Shown in pieces: positions 8,878 to 18,808 of a stretch of 64,000 nucleotides of DNA. Origin of the DNA: Saccharibacillus sp. JS10 (lineage in GTDB: Bacteria; Bacillota; Bacilli; Paenibacillales; Paenibacillaceae); NCBI RefSeq assembly GCF_024436065.1, contig NZ_JANFNS010000001.1, positions 1 through 64,000 of the forward strand. Direction: 5' to 3'. Each line of letters starts with the position of its first letter. Positions within the stretch are counted from its first letter, which is position 1. Position numbers and translations under genes: made by a program. The notes under the pieces are model-generated. The model was not told where the DNA came from. It worked only from the letters and a program-made list of their open reading frames with translations, and did not search any database.

Positions 8878-10221
8878 ATGATGAAACTCACATTTATCGG
8901 AACAGGGTATGTCGGTTTGGTATCGGGTGTTTGTTTTTCGGAGATTGGCAATCAAGTCACTTGTGTAGATAAAGACTTGGAAAAAGTCGAACGGCTAAAA
9001 GGCGGCGAAGTTCCGATCTATGAACCGGGCTTGCAAGAGTTGATGGAGAAAAACAGTGCTCTAGGAAATTTGAAGTTCACTTCAGACTTGATGAATTCGG
9101 TCAACGAAGCAGACGTCGTGTTCATCTGTGTCGGAACACCTTCGCTCCCGAGCGGTGAAGCGAATCTGGAATATGTCGAGCAAGTGGCTCAAGATATTGC
9201 ACTGGCGATGAACGGATACAAGATTATCGTGACGAAGAGTACGGTGCCGGTCGGAACAAACGATAAAATCAAAAAAATCATCAGCCAGTTAAGCCCACAT
9301 CCTTTTGACGTTGTATCGATTCCAGAGTTTTTACGTGAAGGCTCGGCAGTAAAAGATACACTTCATCCGGATCGAATCATTATCGGTACAGACAGCGAAC
9401 GTGCAGCTGCAACATTGACAGAGCTGCATACGCCGCTGACTCAAGAAATTATGGTCACGGAAGTGCGCAGCGCAGAAATGATCAAATACGCGTCGAATGC
9501 TTTTCTCGCGACCAAGATCTCTTTTATCAACGAGATCGCGAATATTTGCGAAAAAGTCGGCGCAGACGTTACGCATGTGGCACAAGGGATGGGCTATGAC
9601 AAACGAATCGGTTCTTCGTTCTTGCAAGCCGGTATCGGGTATGGCGGATCATGCTTCCCGAAAGATACACATGCTCTGATCCAAATTGCCGGTAATGTCG
9701 ATTACGAATTCAAGTTGCTCAAATCCGTTGTAGAAGTGAATAACGATCAACGCTTTAATATCGTAGCCAAGCTTAACCATTCACTCGGTAATCTACAAGG
9801 CAAAACGATCGGCATTTGGGGATTGGCATTCAAGCCAAATACAGATGATGTACGTGAAGCTCCAGCACTCGATATCATCAAAACGCTGCTGCAAGAAGGA
9901 GCAACGGTAAAAGCTTACGACCCGATCGCAACCGAAAACTTCCGCCGCTTTTTCCGCGATGACCGTGAGGTACAGTGGTGCGAATCGGCGATGGAGACTG
10001 CTGAAGGCAGCGATGCGTTATGTTTGCTGACAGATTGGTCTGAGTTCAAAGAAGTAGATTTGAACGAATTAAATGGAGCAATGAGACAACCGATTTTGAT
10101 CGACGGACGAAATGTATATTCCCGAGAGCAATTGGCAGATACCACGTTCCAATATTATTCGATCGGACGTCCTGAACTGGAAAGTTTGTCGCCGTTTCGT
10201 AATACGGTCGCCTCGGATTGA
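8878..10221 (+). CDS. ugd: UDP-glucose 6-dehydrogenase
   Basis: The enzyme oxidises UDP-glucose twice with NAD+ to UDP-glucuronate, making the acidic sugar donor for the polymer. The N-terminal Rossmann motif is FIGTGYVGLVSG and the catalytic cysteine lies in GYGGSCFPKD (Cys259). The central KYASNAFLATKISFINE helix and the C-terminal UDP-binding domain with GLAFKPNTDDVREAP follow. Its 447 residues match the family (TuaD/Ugd about 440-460). AAAGGAG precedes two consecutive ATG codons (8878 and 8881), and either may start. GalU at 15439 supplies the substrate. Confidence 0.95.
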   Translation: MMKLTFIGTGYVGLVSGVCFSEIGNQVTCVDKDLEKVERLKGGEVPIYEPGLQELMEKNSALGNLKFTSDLMNSVNEADVVFICVGTPSLPSGEANLEYVEQVAQDIALAMNGYKIIVTKSTVPVGTNDKIKKIISQLSPHPFDVVSIPEFLREGSAVKDTLHPDRIIIGTDSERAAATLTELHTPLTQEIMVTEVRSAEMIKYASNAFLATKISFINEIANICEKVGADVTHVAQGMGYDKRIGSSFLQAGIGYGGSCFPKDTHALIQIAGNVDYEFKLLKSVVEVNNDQRFNIVAKLNHSLGNLQGKTIGIWGLAFKPNTDDVREAPALDIIKTLLQEGATVKAYDPIATENFRRFFRDDREVQWCESAMETAEGSDALCLLTDWSEFKEVDLNELNGAMRQPILIDGRNVYSREQLADTTFQYYSIGRPELESLSPFRNTVASD

Positions 10222-10258
10222 TCCGAGGCGTTCCCCATAGCAGAAAGGAGGATCGAAG

Positions 10259-11593
10259 ATGACAGATCAGGTCACTAAAAATCTTATCGAAAAAAAGGTA
10301 CAACGAATATGGTGGTTAAATCCGATTGTAATATTCGCTTTGTTAATGACAGCGATCTTAATCGGAGCGTACTACATACCGGCAGGTAGTTACGAATCTT
10401 TTTATCGCGTAAACAAGTTCATCGATGAATCCAATATCATCTATTCGATTCTTCCGGTCTGCTGCTTTATCTTTGGAGGGATTATCGCTCTTCTGGCAGG
10501 AAGAGGAACGAAGCCTTCTCAAGCATTCGGCGAAGTGATGGAGAGAAAAGATTCGTTTATCAAGATTTGGATTGGCGTTTTATTCGCTTTTACTATGTTC
10601 GGTTATGCGATGTGGTTTCTGATTATGCTCCGTAACGGTTTTAGTCTGGGATTGTTCGTCAATGTACTGAGCGGAGAACCCGGAGCGATCTACGGCATCA
10701 AAGAAAGCTTTGATAATGTAGCGGGCGTAACTTCATTCACGAATTTCAGCGTTCCGTTCGTTATTTTGACCAGTTACTACCTGTTTTACAACAAAAAGAA
10801 GATTTACATAGCGATGCTCGCAATCGTGTTCGTCTTGACGATGCTCAGAGCCATATTCTTTTTGGAACGTCTGGCAATTATGGAATTTATCGTTCCCGCA
10901 GCAGTCGTGTATTTCTCAATGCGGGCGAAAATGGGTAAACGAACACGGTTTGTTGGGATCTATCCAATCATTGGCGTTATTGCTTTGGTCGGATTTTTCG
11001 GAGTCAGTGAATATTTCCGGTCATGGCTAAGCTACTACGTGAACTATTATCCGTCTTTTTGGGAATTTATCGTCACTCGGTTTTTCGGCTATTACGTCAC
11101 TGCAATCAACACCGGAACTTTGTATTTTCAACATTTGGGCTTCCACTGGTTGCCTTTCCCAAGTTCGACCGCCGAATTTATATGGAAGTTCCCCGGTGTG
11201 CCTGATACCGCTTATGAATCGATCTACGGATTTGAACCTCAAGCGGTCATTAACAACACGTTAGCGACAATGGGGAATCCAGAGTTCAACAATCCGTCGG
11301 GTCTATTGCAACCATATAGCGATTATGGATTTACAGGCGCTTTGATCTTCTGGGTAATCGTAGGGTTGCTTACAGGGCTTCTATATAATCACTTCAAAAA
11401 AGGTCACACGTTCGGTATGATGATCTACCCGATTTGGTTAGTCGGCGTACTTGAGATTCCACGTTACTTCTATTTCGGTAGCGGACGATTTTTCCCATGT
11501 TGGATCATTATCGTCGCCTTTACATTAATTTTGCACTATAACCGTAAAAAGCTGACCAGTTGGCGGATGAAAGGAGTAGGAGTCAATGACTAA
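10259..11593 (+). CDS. Wzy-like oligosaccharide repeat-unit polymerase
   Basis: A 444-residue integral membrane protein with roughly ten to twelve hydrophobic segments begins after AAAGGAGG. A large loop (about 305-365) contains FNNPSGLLQPYSDYG, followed by a membrane helix and PRYFYFGSGRFFP near the C-terminus, a layout usual for O-antigen/exopolysaccharide polymerases that are poorly conserved in sequence. It would join flipped repeat units at the outer face. The assignment rests on topology plus being the only polytopic protein in the operon besides the flippase. It overlaps the next gene by 8 bp. Confidence 0.78.
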   Translation: MTDQVTKNLIEKKVQRIWWLNPIVIFALLMTAILIGAYYIPAGSYESFYRVNKFIDESNIIYSILPVCCFIFGGIIALLAGRGTKPSQAFGEVMERKDSFIKIWIGVLFAFTMFGYAMWFLIMLRNGFSLGLFVNVLSGEPGAIYGIKESFDNVAGVTSFTNFSVPFVILTSYYLFYNKKKIYIAMLAIVFVLTMLRAIFFLERLAIMEFIVPAAVVYFSMRAKMGKRTRFVGIYPIIGVIALVGFFGVSEYFRSWLSYYVNYYPSFWEFIVTRFFGYYVTAINTGTLYFQHLGFHWLPFPSSTAEFIWKFPGVPDTAYESIYGFEPQAVINNTLATMGNPEFNNPSGLLQPYSDYGFTGALIFWVIVGLLTGLLYNHFKKGHTFGMMIYPIWLVGVLEIPRYFYFGSGRFFPCWIIIVAFTLILHYNRKKLTSWRMKGVGVND

Positions 11594-12728
11594 CACAAAG
11601 ATCTACGTGAACGGGCGGTTTCTTAAAGCTTCTGTAACAGGCGTTCAACGTTATGCGTACGAGTTGCTACGAACGATTGACCAGTTAATTGGGCAAGATG
11701 ATCTAGCGGTTCGCGGTTATGAGTTTATTGTGCTAGCACCGAAAGGTGAGATTCATGAACTAGGAACAACGAATATAGAAGTCCGTCAAGTCGGCAAATT
11801 AAGTGGACAGTTATGGGAGCAGATTGAATTGCCGATGTTGGCGAAAAACGGTTTTTTGCTGAATCTATGCAATACGGCGCCACTCCTCAAACGCAAACAA
11901 GCCGTAACTTTGCATGATGCAGCTGTATATTCGGTGCCCGATACGTATTCGACGGTATTCAAACTTTGGTACAAGTTGATGTTCCGTACCCTCGGAAAAG
12001 TGTCACCGCTTATTCTGACTTGTTCGGAAAATTCGAAAAAAGAGTTGATGCTTCATTGTGGGATTAATGAAAACAAAATTCGCGTGGTGTATCACGGCAA
12101 AGAGCATGTGCTTCAAAGCGGCAGTGCACCCGATTACCCAGCTCAGCAAGGCCTAGAGCGACCGTTCGTCCTTGCTGTAAGCAGTCGTAGTCCGAATAAA
12201 AATTTTCGTTCCATCGTTCGTGCAGCCGAGCTGATCGGAGATCAAGGGTTCGACTTCGTGATCGCTGGAGGAACCAATCCTAAAATATTCAAATCGGAAG
12301 ACGCTGAACTGGGGAATCATGTCCGGCATATGGGCTATGTGGAAGACGAAGAATTACGAACCTTGTATGATCGAGCAGCTTGCTTCGTGTTCCCATCCTT
12401 CTATGAAGGCTTCGGATTCCCGCCGCTTGAAGCGATGGCATGCGGATGCCCGGTTGTCGTGTCGGATACGGCATCTTTACCGGAAGTATGCGGAGATGCC
12501 GTTCTGTATTGCGATCCCAATCGACCGGAAGATATTGCGGAGAAGATTAACACAGTGATGCAAGATCCGGAATTGCAACGCGTAATGAAGCAAAAAGGTT
12601 TGGCGCAAGCGGCTCGTTTCTCGTGGGAAAAATGCGCATACGAGACCTTAGCTGAACTTAAAGCCCATACGATCGGACGTCATGCTGCTACTGTCACGCA
12701 TAGCGAAAGTCGCAACGCTCAAGCTTAA
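11586..12728 (+). CDS. Glycosyltransferase family 4
   Basis: The gene starts inside the end of the polymerase gene (8-bp overlap), which implies translational coupling. The 380-residue GT-B enzyme begins with KIYVNGRFLKASVTGVQRYA, a pattern of MtfB/WbdB-like mannosyl- and rhamnosyltransferases. The donor domain has FVLAVSSRSPNKNF, VIAGG and FPSFYEGFGFPPLEAMACGC (E-x7-E). It presumably adds an internal sugar of the repeat unit from a nucleotide donor; specificity is unknown. Confidence 0.85.
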   Translation: MTNTKIYVNGRFLKASVTGVQRYAYELLRTIDQLIGQDDLAVRGYEFIVLAPKGEIHELGTTNIEVRQVGKLSGQLWEQIELPMLAKNGFLLNLCNTAPLLKRKQAVTLHDAAVYSVPDTYSTVFKLWYKLMFRTLGKVSPLILTCSENSKKELMLHCGINENKIRVVYHGKEHVLQSGSAPDYPAQQGLERPFVLAVSSRSPNKNFRSIVRAAELIGDQGFDFVIAGGTNPKIFKSEDAELGNHVRHMGYVEDEELRTLYDRAACFVFPSFYEGFGFPPLEAMACGCPVVVSDTASLPEVCGDAVLYCDPNRPEDIAEKINTVMQDPELQRVMKQKGLAQAARFSWEKCAYETLAELKAHTIGRHAATVTHSESRNAQA

Positions 12729-12751
12729 TAGAGAAAAGGAGAAGAGACGGT

Positions 12752-13882
12752 ATGAATATCATGTTTGCGAGCCATACGTATATGGGAAGCCCGTTCGTTG
12801 TCGGCTCTCATCATCTGTCCCGGGAAATGCAAAAGCTGGGGCACAACGTTATTCATGTCAGTACGCCCCTTAGCGTCTTTCACCTTTTGAAATGGAAAGA
12901 TCGGGATATTCAAGCTCGGTTTCGAATTTTAAAAGGAGAAAAAGTCGATACTTCAGCAGTCGTTAATTCGGTGCCGATGTCGATCTTGCCTTGGGAACTT
13001 GCAGGGCCTATTTTCAAAAAAACACAAAAAAACTGGATGTTACCTTCTATTAAAAAGGTGATGCGCGAGCATCATATGGACTCGGTCGATTTGCTGCTTA
13101 TCGACCAGCCGCGTTTTGTGGGTCTGGAAAAGCTCGTTTCGCCCAAAGTAACGATTTACCGCCCTACAGATATCTACAGTAAGATGACCGGCGATGCTTC
13201 GATCGCGAGTGCCGAACAAACGTTGATGTCGGTCGTAGACGGATTGGTCTCGACTTCCGGGCCTGTGTTGTCGGAACTACAGCCTTATAATCCGGCAGTA
13301 CCTACGCTGCTACTTGAGAACGGAGTTGAATACGATCATTTTTCCAAACCAACGGTAGAACCGGAGGATCTGAAAAATATTCCTTCTCCGCGTGCAGTCT
13401 ATGTAGGCGCACTGGACGAGCGGCTGGATCTCAAAGGATTAAAACTGCTTGCCGAGCAAAAACCGAATATCCAACTTGTTATTATCGGTCCAATCAGCGA
13501 AGAAACGAAAAAAGATTTCGCAGCATTCCAAAACCTTCATTTTCTCGGCGCGAAAAAGTATCCAACCGTGCCTGCATATTTGCAGCATTGCGATATTGCG
13601 TTACTTCCGCTTAGCAATCATGCCGCGAATGCAGGGCGAAGCCCGATGAAGCTGTACGAATACGCAGCGGCAGGATTGCCTGTTGTCGTGACCGAGACGC
13701 CTGAACTGCTTCGTAGACAAGAACGTTTTCTTCACTTTTATAAAGATAGCGCGGAGCTGCCGCAAAAAGTCGAAGATGCTCTGGAAATTCGTGCAGATCG
13801 GATTGGGATTCGAGATATGGCAAAAAGTCATGCTTGGGAAACTAAAGTGAATACGCTACTCAGTTTCGTCGATCGTCTATAG
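12752..13882 (+). CDS. Putative glycosyltransferase (GT4/TuaH-like)
   Basis: A 376-residue protein starts at ATG after AAAAGGAG. The N-terminus contains VVGSHHLSREMQKLGHNVI, a GT-B acceptor domain resembling teichuronic-acid TuaH proteins. The C-terminal domain has AVYVGALDERLDLKGLKLL, VIIGP and SPMKLYEYAAAGLPVV, where E-Y-A-A-A-G replaces the usual E-A-M-A-C-G. It is more divergent than the other three transferases of the cluster. Acting on lipid-linked intermediates in the cytoplasm is inferred from context. Confidence 0.75.
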   Translation: MNIMFASHTYMGSPFVVGSHHLSREMQKLGHNVIHVSTPLSVFHLLKWKDRDIQARFRILKGEKVDTSAVVNSVPMSILPWELAGPIFKKTQKNWMLPSIKKVMREHHMDSVDLLLIDQPRFVGLEKLVSPKVTIYRPTDIYSKMTGDASIASAEQTLMSVVDGLVSTSGPVLSELQPYNPAVPTLLLENGVEYDHFSKPTVEPEDLKNIPSPRAVYVGALDERLDLKGLKLLAEQKPNIQLVIIGPISEETKKDFAAFQNLHFLGAKKYPTVPAYLQHCDIALLPLSNHAANAGRSPMKLYEYAAAGLPVVVTETPELLRRQERFLHFYKDSAELPQKVEDALEIRADRIGIRDMAKSHAWETKVNTLLSFVDRL

Positions 13883-13924
13883 ATCCCAAATAGATAAAGA
13901 AATGCAATGATAAGGAGTGGCGAC

Positions 13925-15391
13925 ATGTCTTCATTAAAAAAGAAAGGGATCAAAGCGGCGAAATGGTCGAGTATCGCGACCATTGTCACGATTGTGATTC
14001 AGTTGTTGCAACTGGTTGCACTATCCCGCATTTTGAGTCCGATCGATTACGGTCTGATGAGTATGACGATGGTCGTCGTAGCCGCTGCGGTCAATCTTAC
14101 CGATGCAGGCATTTCCAACGCCATTATTCATCGTCAAGACGTAACCAAAAACCATCTATCCAGTCTCTACATACTTAATTTGGCTACTGGAGCATTAATC
14201 GCAGTCATTATCTTCTTTTCGGCACCGCTTGTCGCTTGGTTTTATAACGAGTCGCAATTGGTCAATCCGATTCGTTGGATGGCGCTGCTTTGTTTGTTAC
14301 CTGCTTTCGGCCAACAATTCGAAGTTTTGTTCCGCAAAGAACTCAAGTTCGATAATATTGCCAAAATTCAAATCGTTTCGTATACGGTTGGTTTGATTTT
14401 GGCGGTGGGTGGAGCGATTGCAGGGCTGGGCGTCTATGCGCTTGTTTTGTCCAATCTCGGTAATGCTTTTGTTAAGTCGTTCATGTTAATGATCCAAGGT
14501 TGGAAAAAATGGACGCCTGCGCTTCATTTTGCGAAAGAAGATCTGAAAGGCTACTTGAGCTTTGGCGTGTATCAGATGTCTTCGAATGTCATTCAGTCGT
14601 TGATGTCCAATATCGACTATATTCTGATTGGTCGTATCTATAGCGCTCAAGTACTTGGCTATTATTCGTTCGCCTTCCAGCTCTGCACAATGCCTGTACT
14701 GAAGCTGACACCGCTGATCAATACGGTGAGTCTGCCGCTATATGCCAAAATGCAAGACAACGTGGAGCGACTGCGTAACGGCTATATCAAAACGATCAGC
14801 CTGGTTAGTTATCTGAACGCACCGATCTATCTTGGGCTGCTTGTCACCGCGCCTGTACTTGTGCCTTTTATTTTCGGAGCAAAATGGGAACCTAGCGTAA
14901 TCCTTATTCAAGTGCTTTCCGTTGCAATGCTGCTTCGTTCGCTGATTGTGCCGATCCAACCGTTGCTTCAGGCAAAAGGACGCACCGATATGTATTTCCG
15001 CTATACGCTAATGAGTATGTGCGTACAAGTTCCCGGGCTTGCAATCGGAACGTGGTACGGAGGCATCATGGGCACATGTATCGCTTATGTCGTCATTCAA
15101 TTGATTTTGACCGTGATTCAATACCATTACGCAATGCGACGTATGATTGGCCCTTGCTTAAGCGAATATATGCGAAGCATGGCACCGGGGCTAATCTATG
15201 GAGTCATTATGGTTGCAGGCGTGCTGTTGATCAATATATTGTCGGTTGCTGTATTTTCTCAAGAAGCGAATTTTATCATTCAAGTCGCAGTTGGCGCACT
15301 TATTTACTTTTCCGTTATCTTTCTTTTTAACAAAGATTTGTTTCAAAACATCAAAAATAGGCTTATAAGTAAAACTAAGTTAGCTAAATGA
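13925..15391 (+). CDS. Wzx/TuaB-type lipid-linked repeat-unit flippase
   Basis: ATG 13925 follows AAGGAGTGG; an earlier in-frame ATG at 13907 lies before that site. The 488-residue membrane protein has about 12-14 helices and belongs to the MOP/polysaccharide-synthase (PF13440-like) superfamily, beginning AAKWSSIATIVTIVIQLLQL and LSPIDYGLMSM. It moves undecaprenyl-diphosphate-linked repeat units across the membrane for the polymerase at 10259. Having dedicated Wzx and Wzy genes argues for the Wzx/Wzy pathway rather than ABC or synthase export. Confidence 0.88.
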   Translation: MSSLKKKGIKAAKWSSIATIVTIVIQLLQLVALSRILSPIDYGLMSMTMVVVAAAVNLTDAGISNAIIHRQDVTKNHLSSLYILNLATGALIAVIIFFSAPLVAWFYNESQLVNPIRWMALLCLLPAFGQQFEVLFRKELKFDNIAKIQIVSYTVGLILAVGGAIAGLGVYALVLSNLGNAFVKSFMLMIQGWKKWTPALHFAKEDLKGYLSFGVYQMSSNVIQSLMSNIDYILIGRIYSAQVLGYYSFAFQLCTMPVLKLTPLINTVSLPLYAKMQDNVERLRNGYIKTISLVSYLNAPIYLGLLVTAPVLVPFIFGAKWEPSVILIQVLSVAMLLRSLIVPIQPLLQAKGRTDMYFRYTLMSMCVQVPGLAIGTWYGGIMGTCIAYVVIQLILTVIQYHYAMRRMIGPCLSEYMRSMAPGLIYGVIMVAGVLLINILSVAVFSQEANFIIQVAVGALIYFSVIFLFNKDLFQNIKNRLISKTKLAK

Positions 15392-15438
15392 CGGTGAAGC
15401 GTTAAATAAGTTCACACATCCAGAGGAGGGCATCAACC

Positions 15439-16347
15439 ATGACTAGAGTGAAAAAAGCGATTATCCCAGCAGCAGGCTTAGGAACAAGATTTTTACCGGC
15501 GACGAAGGCTATGCCAAAAGAAATGCTTCCGATTGTAGATAAGCCAACCATCCAATACATCGTCGAAGAAGCCGTTTCATCCGGTATTGAAGACATCATC
15601 ATCGTAACCGGACGCAGCAAACGAGCGATCGAAGATCATTTCGATAAAAATATCGAGCTAGAAGCTGATTTGGAAGAAAAAAATAAAGAAGAACTGCTGA
15701 GCATCGTGCGTGAAGTGACGAATCTGGTAGAAATCCATTGTGTTCGCCAAAAAGAACCGCTTGGACTCGGACATGCCATCTGGTGCGCACGCAAATTTAT
15801 TAACAACGAACCTTTTGCGGTGCTGCTCGGCGATATGATCATCGATAGTCAAGTTCCTTGCCTCAAGCAAATGATGGACGAACAAGCACGTACCGGCGGG
15901 AACATGATCGCTGTCGAAGCGGTGCCGTGGAAAGACGTTAGCAGCTACGGCGTAATCAAAGGCGACAAGTTGACAGACAACTTGAATCTGATTACCGATC
16001 TGGTGGAAAAACCAAAAACAGATGCCCCTTCGAATCTGGCGATGATCGGTCGTTATATTCTGGAACCGGAAATCATGGATATTTTGGAACATCAAACAGC
16101 AGGCGTAGGCGGCGAAATTCAATTGACGGATGCACTCAAAAAACTCGCAGAACTGTCCAGAATGTACAGCTTCCGTTATGACGGCACTTTGTATGACGTA
16201 GGTAGCAAAATCGGCTATCTGAAAGCGAACGTCGATTTTGCATTAAAACGTAACGGTCTCGGCGATGAACTTCGTGAGTATTTGATGGAAAGCTTGATTG
16301 ACCCGGCAGTAGCCGCAGAAAAGAAAGACAATCTCAAAATCGTATAA
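15439..16347 (+). CDS. galU: UTP-glucose-1-phosphate uridylyltransferase
   Basis: A 302-residue enzyme makes UDP-glucose from UTP and glucose-1-phosphate. The N-terminal signature AIIPAAGLGTRFLPATKAMP with MLPIVDKP and IQYIVEEA is nearly invariant in GalU/GtaB. Further motifs are QKEPLGLGHAIWCA, VLLGDMI and GGEIQLTDAL. Length is normal for the family. It follows RBS GAGGAGGG and a 47-bp gap after the flippase. Its product feeds the priming transferase and Ugd. B. subtilis has several paralogues (GtaB, YngB, YtdA), so the cell may hold another copy. Confidence 0.95.
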   Translation: MTRVKKAIIPAAGLGTRFLPATKAMPKEMLPIVDKPTIQYIVEEAVSSGIEDIIIVTGRSKRAIEDHFDKNIELEADLEEKNKEELLSIVREVTNLVEIHCVRQKEPLGLGHAIWCARKFINNEPFAVLLGDMIIDSQVPCLKQMMDEQARTGGNMIAVEAVPWKDVSSYGVIKGDKLTDNLNLITDLVEKPKTDAPSNLAMIGRYILEPEIMDILEHQTAGVGGEIQLTDALKKLAELSRMYSFRYDGTLYDVGSKIGYLKANVDFALKRNGLGDELREYLMESLIDPAVAAEKKDNLKIV

Positions 16348-16408
16348 ATCAGTCTTGATCAAATAAGCACCCATACAACAATCGACTCGACAGAATGGAG
16401 GGGCACGC

Positions 16409-17806
16409 ATGAAATTGGTATTATTGTCCGGAGGTTCAGGTAAACGACTATGGCCGTTATCCAATGACGCTAGATCGAAGCAATTTTTGAAAGTGTTAGA
16501 AAATCGAGATGGTGAGATGGAATCGATGGTGCAGCGCGTTTGGGGACAAATCAAAAGTGCGGGATTAGCCGATTCCACCGTCATTGCGACAAGCAAAGTA
16601 CAAGTCGAAATTTTACAAAATCAACTCGGTGGCGTACCGATTATCGTAGAGCCCGAACGTAGAGATACATTCCCGGCTATCGCGCTTGCCGCATCGTATC
16701 TGTATTCGCAAGGCGTAGGGTTAGACGAGACAGTATGTATTTTGCCGGTTGACCCGTACGTCGATGATCGTTTCTTCGACCGTATTGCGGATCTGGAAGG
16801 CGCCTTGCATAATTCCGGAGCAAAAATGGCATTAATGGGCGTAAATCCTACGTATCCTTCTTCCAAATACGGATATATCGTACCGGAGTCTGACGATACA
16901 GGCAGCGGCTACCAAAAAGTCGGACGATTCACTGAGAAACCGAGCGAAGATCGGGCGGAGCGATTGATTGAACAAGGCGCGCTATGGAACTGTGGCGTCT
17001 TTGCATTCAAGCTCAGCTATATGATGGATCACCTGCTGCGCGCTGGGCTGCCGATGCAGTATGAAGATCTGCTGGCTCGTTATGCAACTTTGGAAAAAAT
17101 CAGCTTCGATTACGCAGTTGTTGAAAAAGAATCGCATATCGCAGTCATTCCTTATGATGGATATTGGAAAGATCTTGGCACATGGAATACGCTGACTGAA
17201 AATATGGGCTTGCAGCGTATCGGAAAAGGCGCAATCAGCGAAGATTCGACCAATACGCATCTTATTAACGAACTGGATATTCCGGTGACCATTATCGGCC
17301 TTAGCGATGCCATTGTAGCCGTTAGCCCGGACGGAATTCTCGTATCGGATAAAGAAAGCAGTCCGAGAGTTAAAGATATGGTGGATGCCGGTCAACGTCC
17401 GATGTATGAAGAACGCCGTTGGGGTTGGTACCGAGTTCTTGATTATTCCAAATTCGACGATGGTACTGAAGTGCTGACGAAGCGAATCGGGCTTGAAGCA
17501 GGCAAAAACCTGGGGTATCGCAAACATCTATATCGTACAGATACATGGACGATCATTAGCGGCGAAGGCATCTTGGTCAAAGCAGGAAGCATCTCGCGTG
17601 TGCAAGCCGGTGACGTGATTACGATCGAACCGGGTACGTATCATTGCTTAAAAGCTTTCCACAACATGGAATACATCGAAGTCCAAAAAGGCGAAGTTGT
17701 ACAAGAAGAAGATTTCGAAGAAATGTTCAGTAGTTGGAACGATATTGAAAAGCACTGCGTAGTCAGCGGAGCGAAGGTGGCGGCAAATAGCCGTAATGCA
17801 CAATGA
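16409..17806 (+). CDS. manC: Mannose-1-phosphate guanylyltransferase / phosphomannose isomerase-type fusion
   Basis: The 465-residue bifunctional-type protein has an N-terminal nucleotidyltransferase domain starting LVLLSGGSGKRLWPLSND with VEPERRDTFPAIALAA and FTEKPS. A C-terminal cupin (about 350-450) contains YRTDTWTIISGEG, GDVITIEPGTYH and EYIEVQ. It makes GDP-mannose from mannose-1-phosphate and GTP; the cupin corresponds to a type-II phosphomannose isomerase domain. The cupin departs from the textbook HR(A/S)EHW and looks divergent, so isomerase activity is less certain. The stop overlaps the next start by 4 bp (ATGA). Confidence 0.9.
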   Translation: MKLVLLSGGSGKRLWPLSNDARSKQFLKVLENRDGEMESMVQRVWGQIKSAGLADSTVIATSKVQVEILQNQLGGVPIIVEPERRDTFPAIALAASYLYSQGVGLDETVCILPVDPYVDDRFFDRIADLEGALHNSGAKMALMGVNPTYPSSKYGYIVPESDDTGSGYQKVGRFTEKPSEDRAERLIEQGALWNCGVFAFKLSYMMDHLLRAGLPMQYEDLLARYATLEKISFDYAVVEKESHIAVIPYDGYWKDLGTWNTLTENMGLQRIGKGAISEDSTNTHLINELDIPVTIIGLSDAIVAVSPDGILVSDKESSPRVKDMVDAGQRPMYEERRWGWYRVLDYSKFDDGTEVLTKRIGLEAGKNLGYRKHLYRTDTWTIISGEGILVKAGSISRVQAGDVITIEPGTYHCLKAFHNMEYIEVQKGEVVQEEDFEEMFSSWNDIEKHCVVSGAKVAANSRNAQ

Positions 17807-18786
17807 AGCGCTGGGTGAAAATCACAACGGCTAGTGCGCTTGTCGTTGCGATCGGAATTGGGGGCTATGCGTATTCGATCTATCGCCCTGTGGTGGATAC
17901 GATGGAATCGATTTACGAACCCCTCAAATCCGATGTTGCTGTAGGTGCCAATGAGCCGAACACCGCAGGCGGAGCCGTGACAGCTTCTGTAGGGACTAGC
18001 AGTGCTGAACAAGCCGCGCAGACGCTCCCTGCGGATCTCGGTCAAAATCGACCATTCAATCTATTGATCTTGGGCGTGGATGAACGAGAAAACGATGTTG
18101 GACGTTCTGACGCCATCATGATGTTAACCGTCAATCCGCAAAAACATTCAATCTTGATGTTCAACATTCCGCGTGATACGCGTACCGAAATCGTAGGTAA
18201 AGGAAAAGTCGACAAAATCAATCATGCTTATGCGTTTGGCGGCGTCGATATGTCTGTCAATACGGTAGAAAATTTCCTCGATGTTCCTGTTGATTACTAC
18301 GTTAAAGTCAATATGGAAGGTCTGGAGCAAATTATCGACATTTTGGGCGGCGTTACCGTTAACAACCCGTTTCAATTCGATTTCGAAGGTACGGATTATG
18401 TCAAAGGTCCAATTCATATGAATGGGCATGAAGCGCTGATGTATTCACGTATGCGTTACGATGATCCCAAAGGCGATATCGGACGTAACGACCGTCAACA
18501 GTTGGTCTTGTCTGCTTTGATCGAAAAAGGAAAAAGTATTTCGAATTTGACAAAAGTGAATGCGCTGCTTGGTGCGGTGCAAGATCATGTCAAAACCAAT
18601 TTGACCAAAGAAGACATGATGGATCTGGTTAGCAATTATCGAACCGAAATTCAAGATGTGAATAAAGATGAAGTACAAGGTAGCGGCAAAAAGATCGACG
18701 GGATCTATTATTATATGGTGAGCGATAGCGAAAAAGCACGTATTCACACAGAAATCACCGAACAGCTTCAGACCGAAAATCCATAA
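17803..18786 (+). CDS. LytR-CpsA-Psr family glycopolymer transferase
   Basis: A 327-residue protein is coupled to ManC by a 4-bp overlap. One N-terminal membrane helix (about 7-27) is followed by an extracytoplasmic LCP domain (about 78-225) containing LLILGVDER, DAIMMLTVNP, FNIPRDTRTEIVG, KINHAYAFGG and YSRMRYDDPKGDIGRNDRQQ, whose Asp and Arg residues bind the diphosphate lipid. The family attaches wall teichoic acids, capsule or other polymers from undecaprenyl carriers to peptidoglycan. Its place in this operon suggests that some of the polymer is wall-linked. Confidence 0.92.
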   Translation: MKRWVKITTASALVVAIGIGGYAYSIYRPVVDTMESIYEPLKSDVAVGANEPNTAGGAVTASVGTSSAEQAAQTLPADLGQNRPFNLLILGVDERENDVGRSDAIMMLTVNPQKHSILMFNIPRDTRTEIVGKGKVDKINHAYAFGGVDMSVNTVENFLDVPVDYYVKVNMEGLEQIIDILGGVTVNNPFQFDFEGTDYVKGPIHMNGHEALMYSRMRYDDPKGDIGRNDRQQLVLSALIEKGKSISNLTKVNALLGAVQDHVKTNLTKEDMMDLVSNYRTEIQDVNKDEVQGSGKKIDGIYYYMVSDSEKARIHTEITEQLQTENP

Positions 18787-18808
18787 TTATGGTAAGGAGT
18801 AGACGTGG

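Noticed and set aside
16982-17527. Minus-strand open frame of 181 codons inside manC
   Set aside because: Shadow of the well-supported manC frame.
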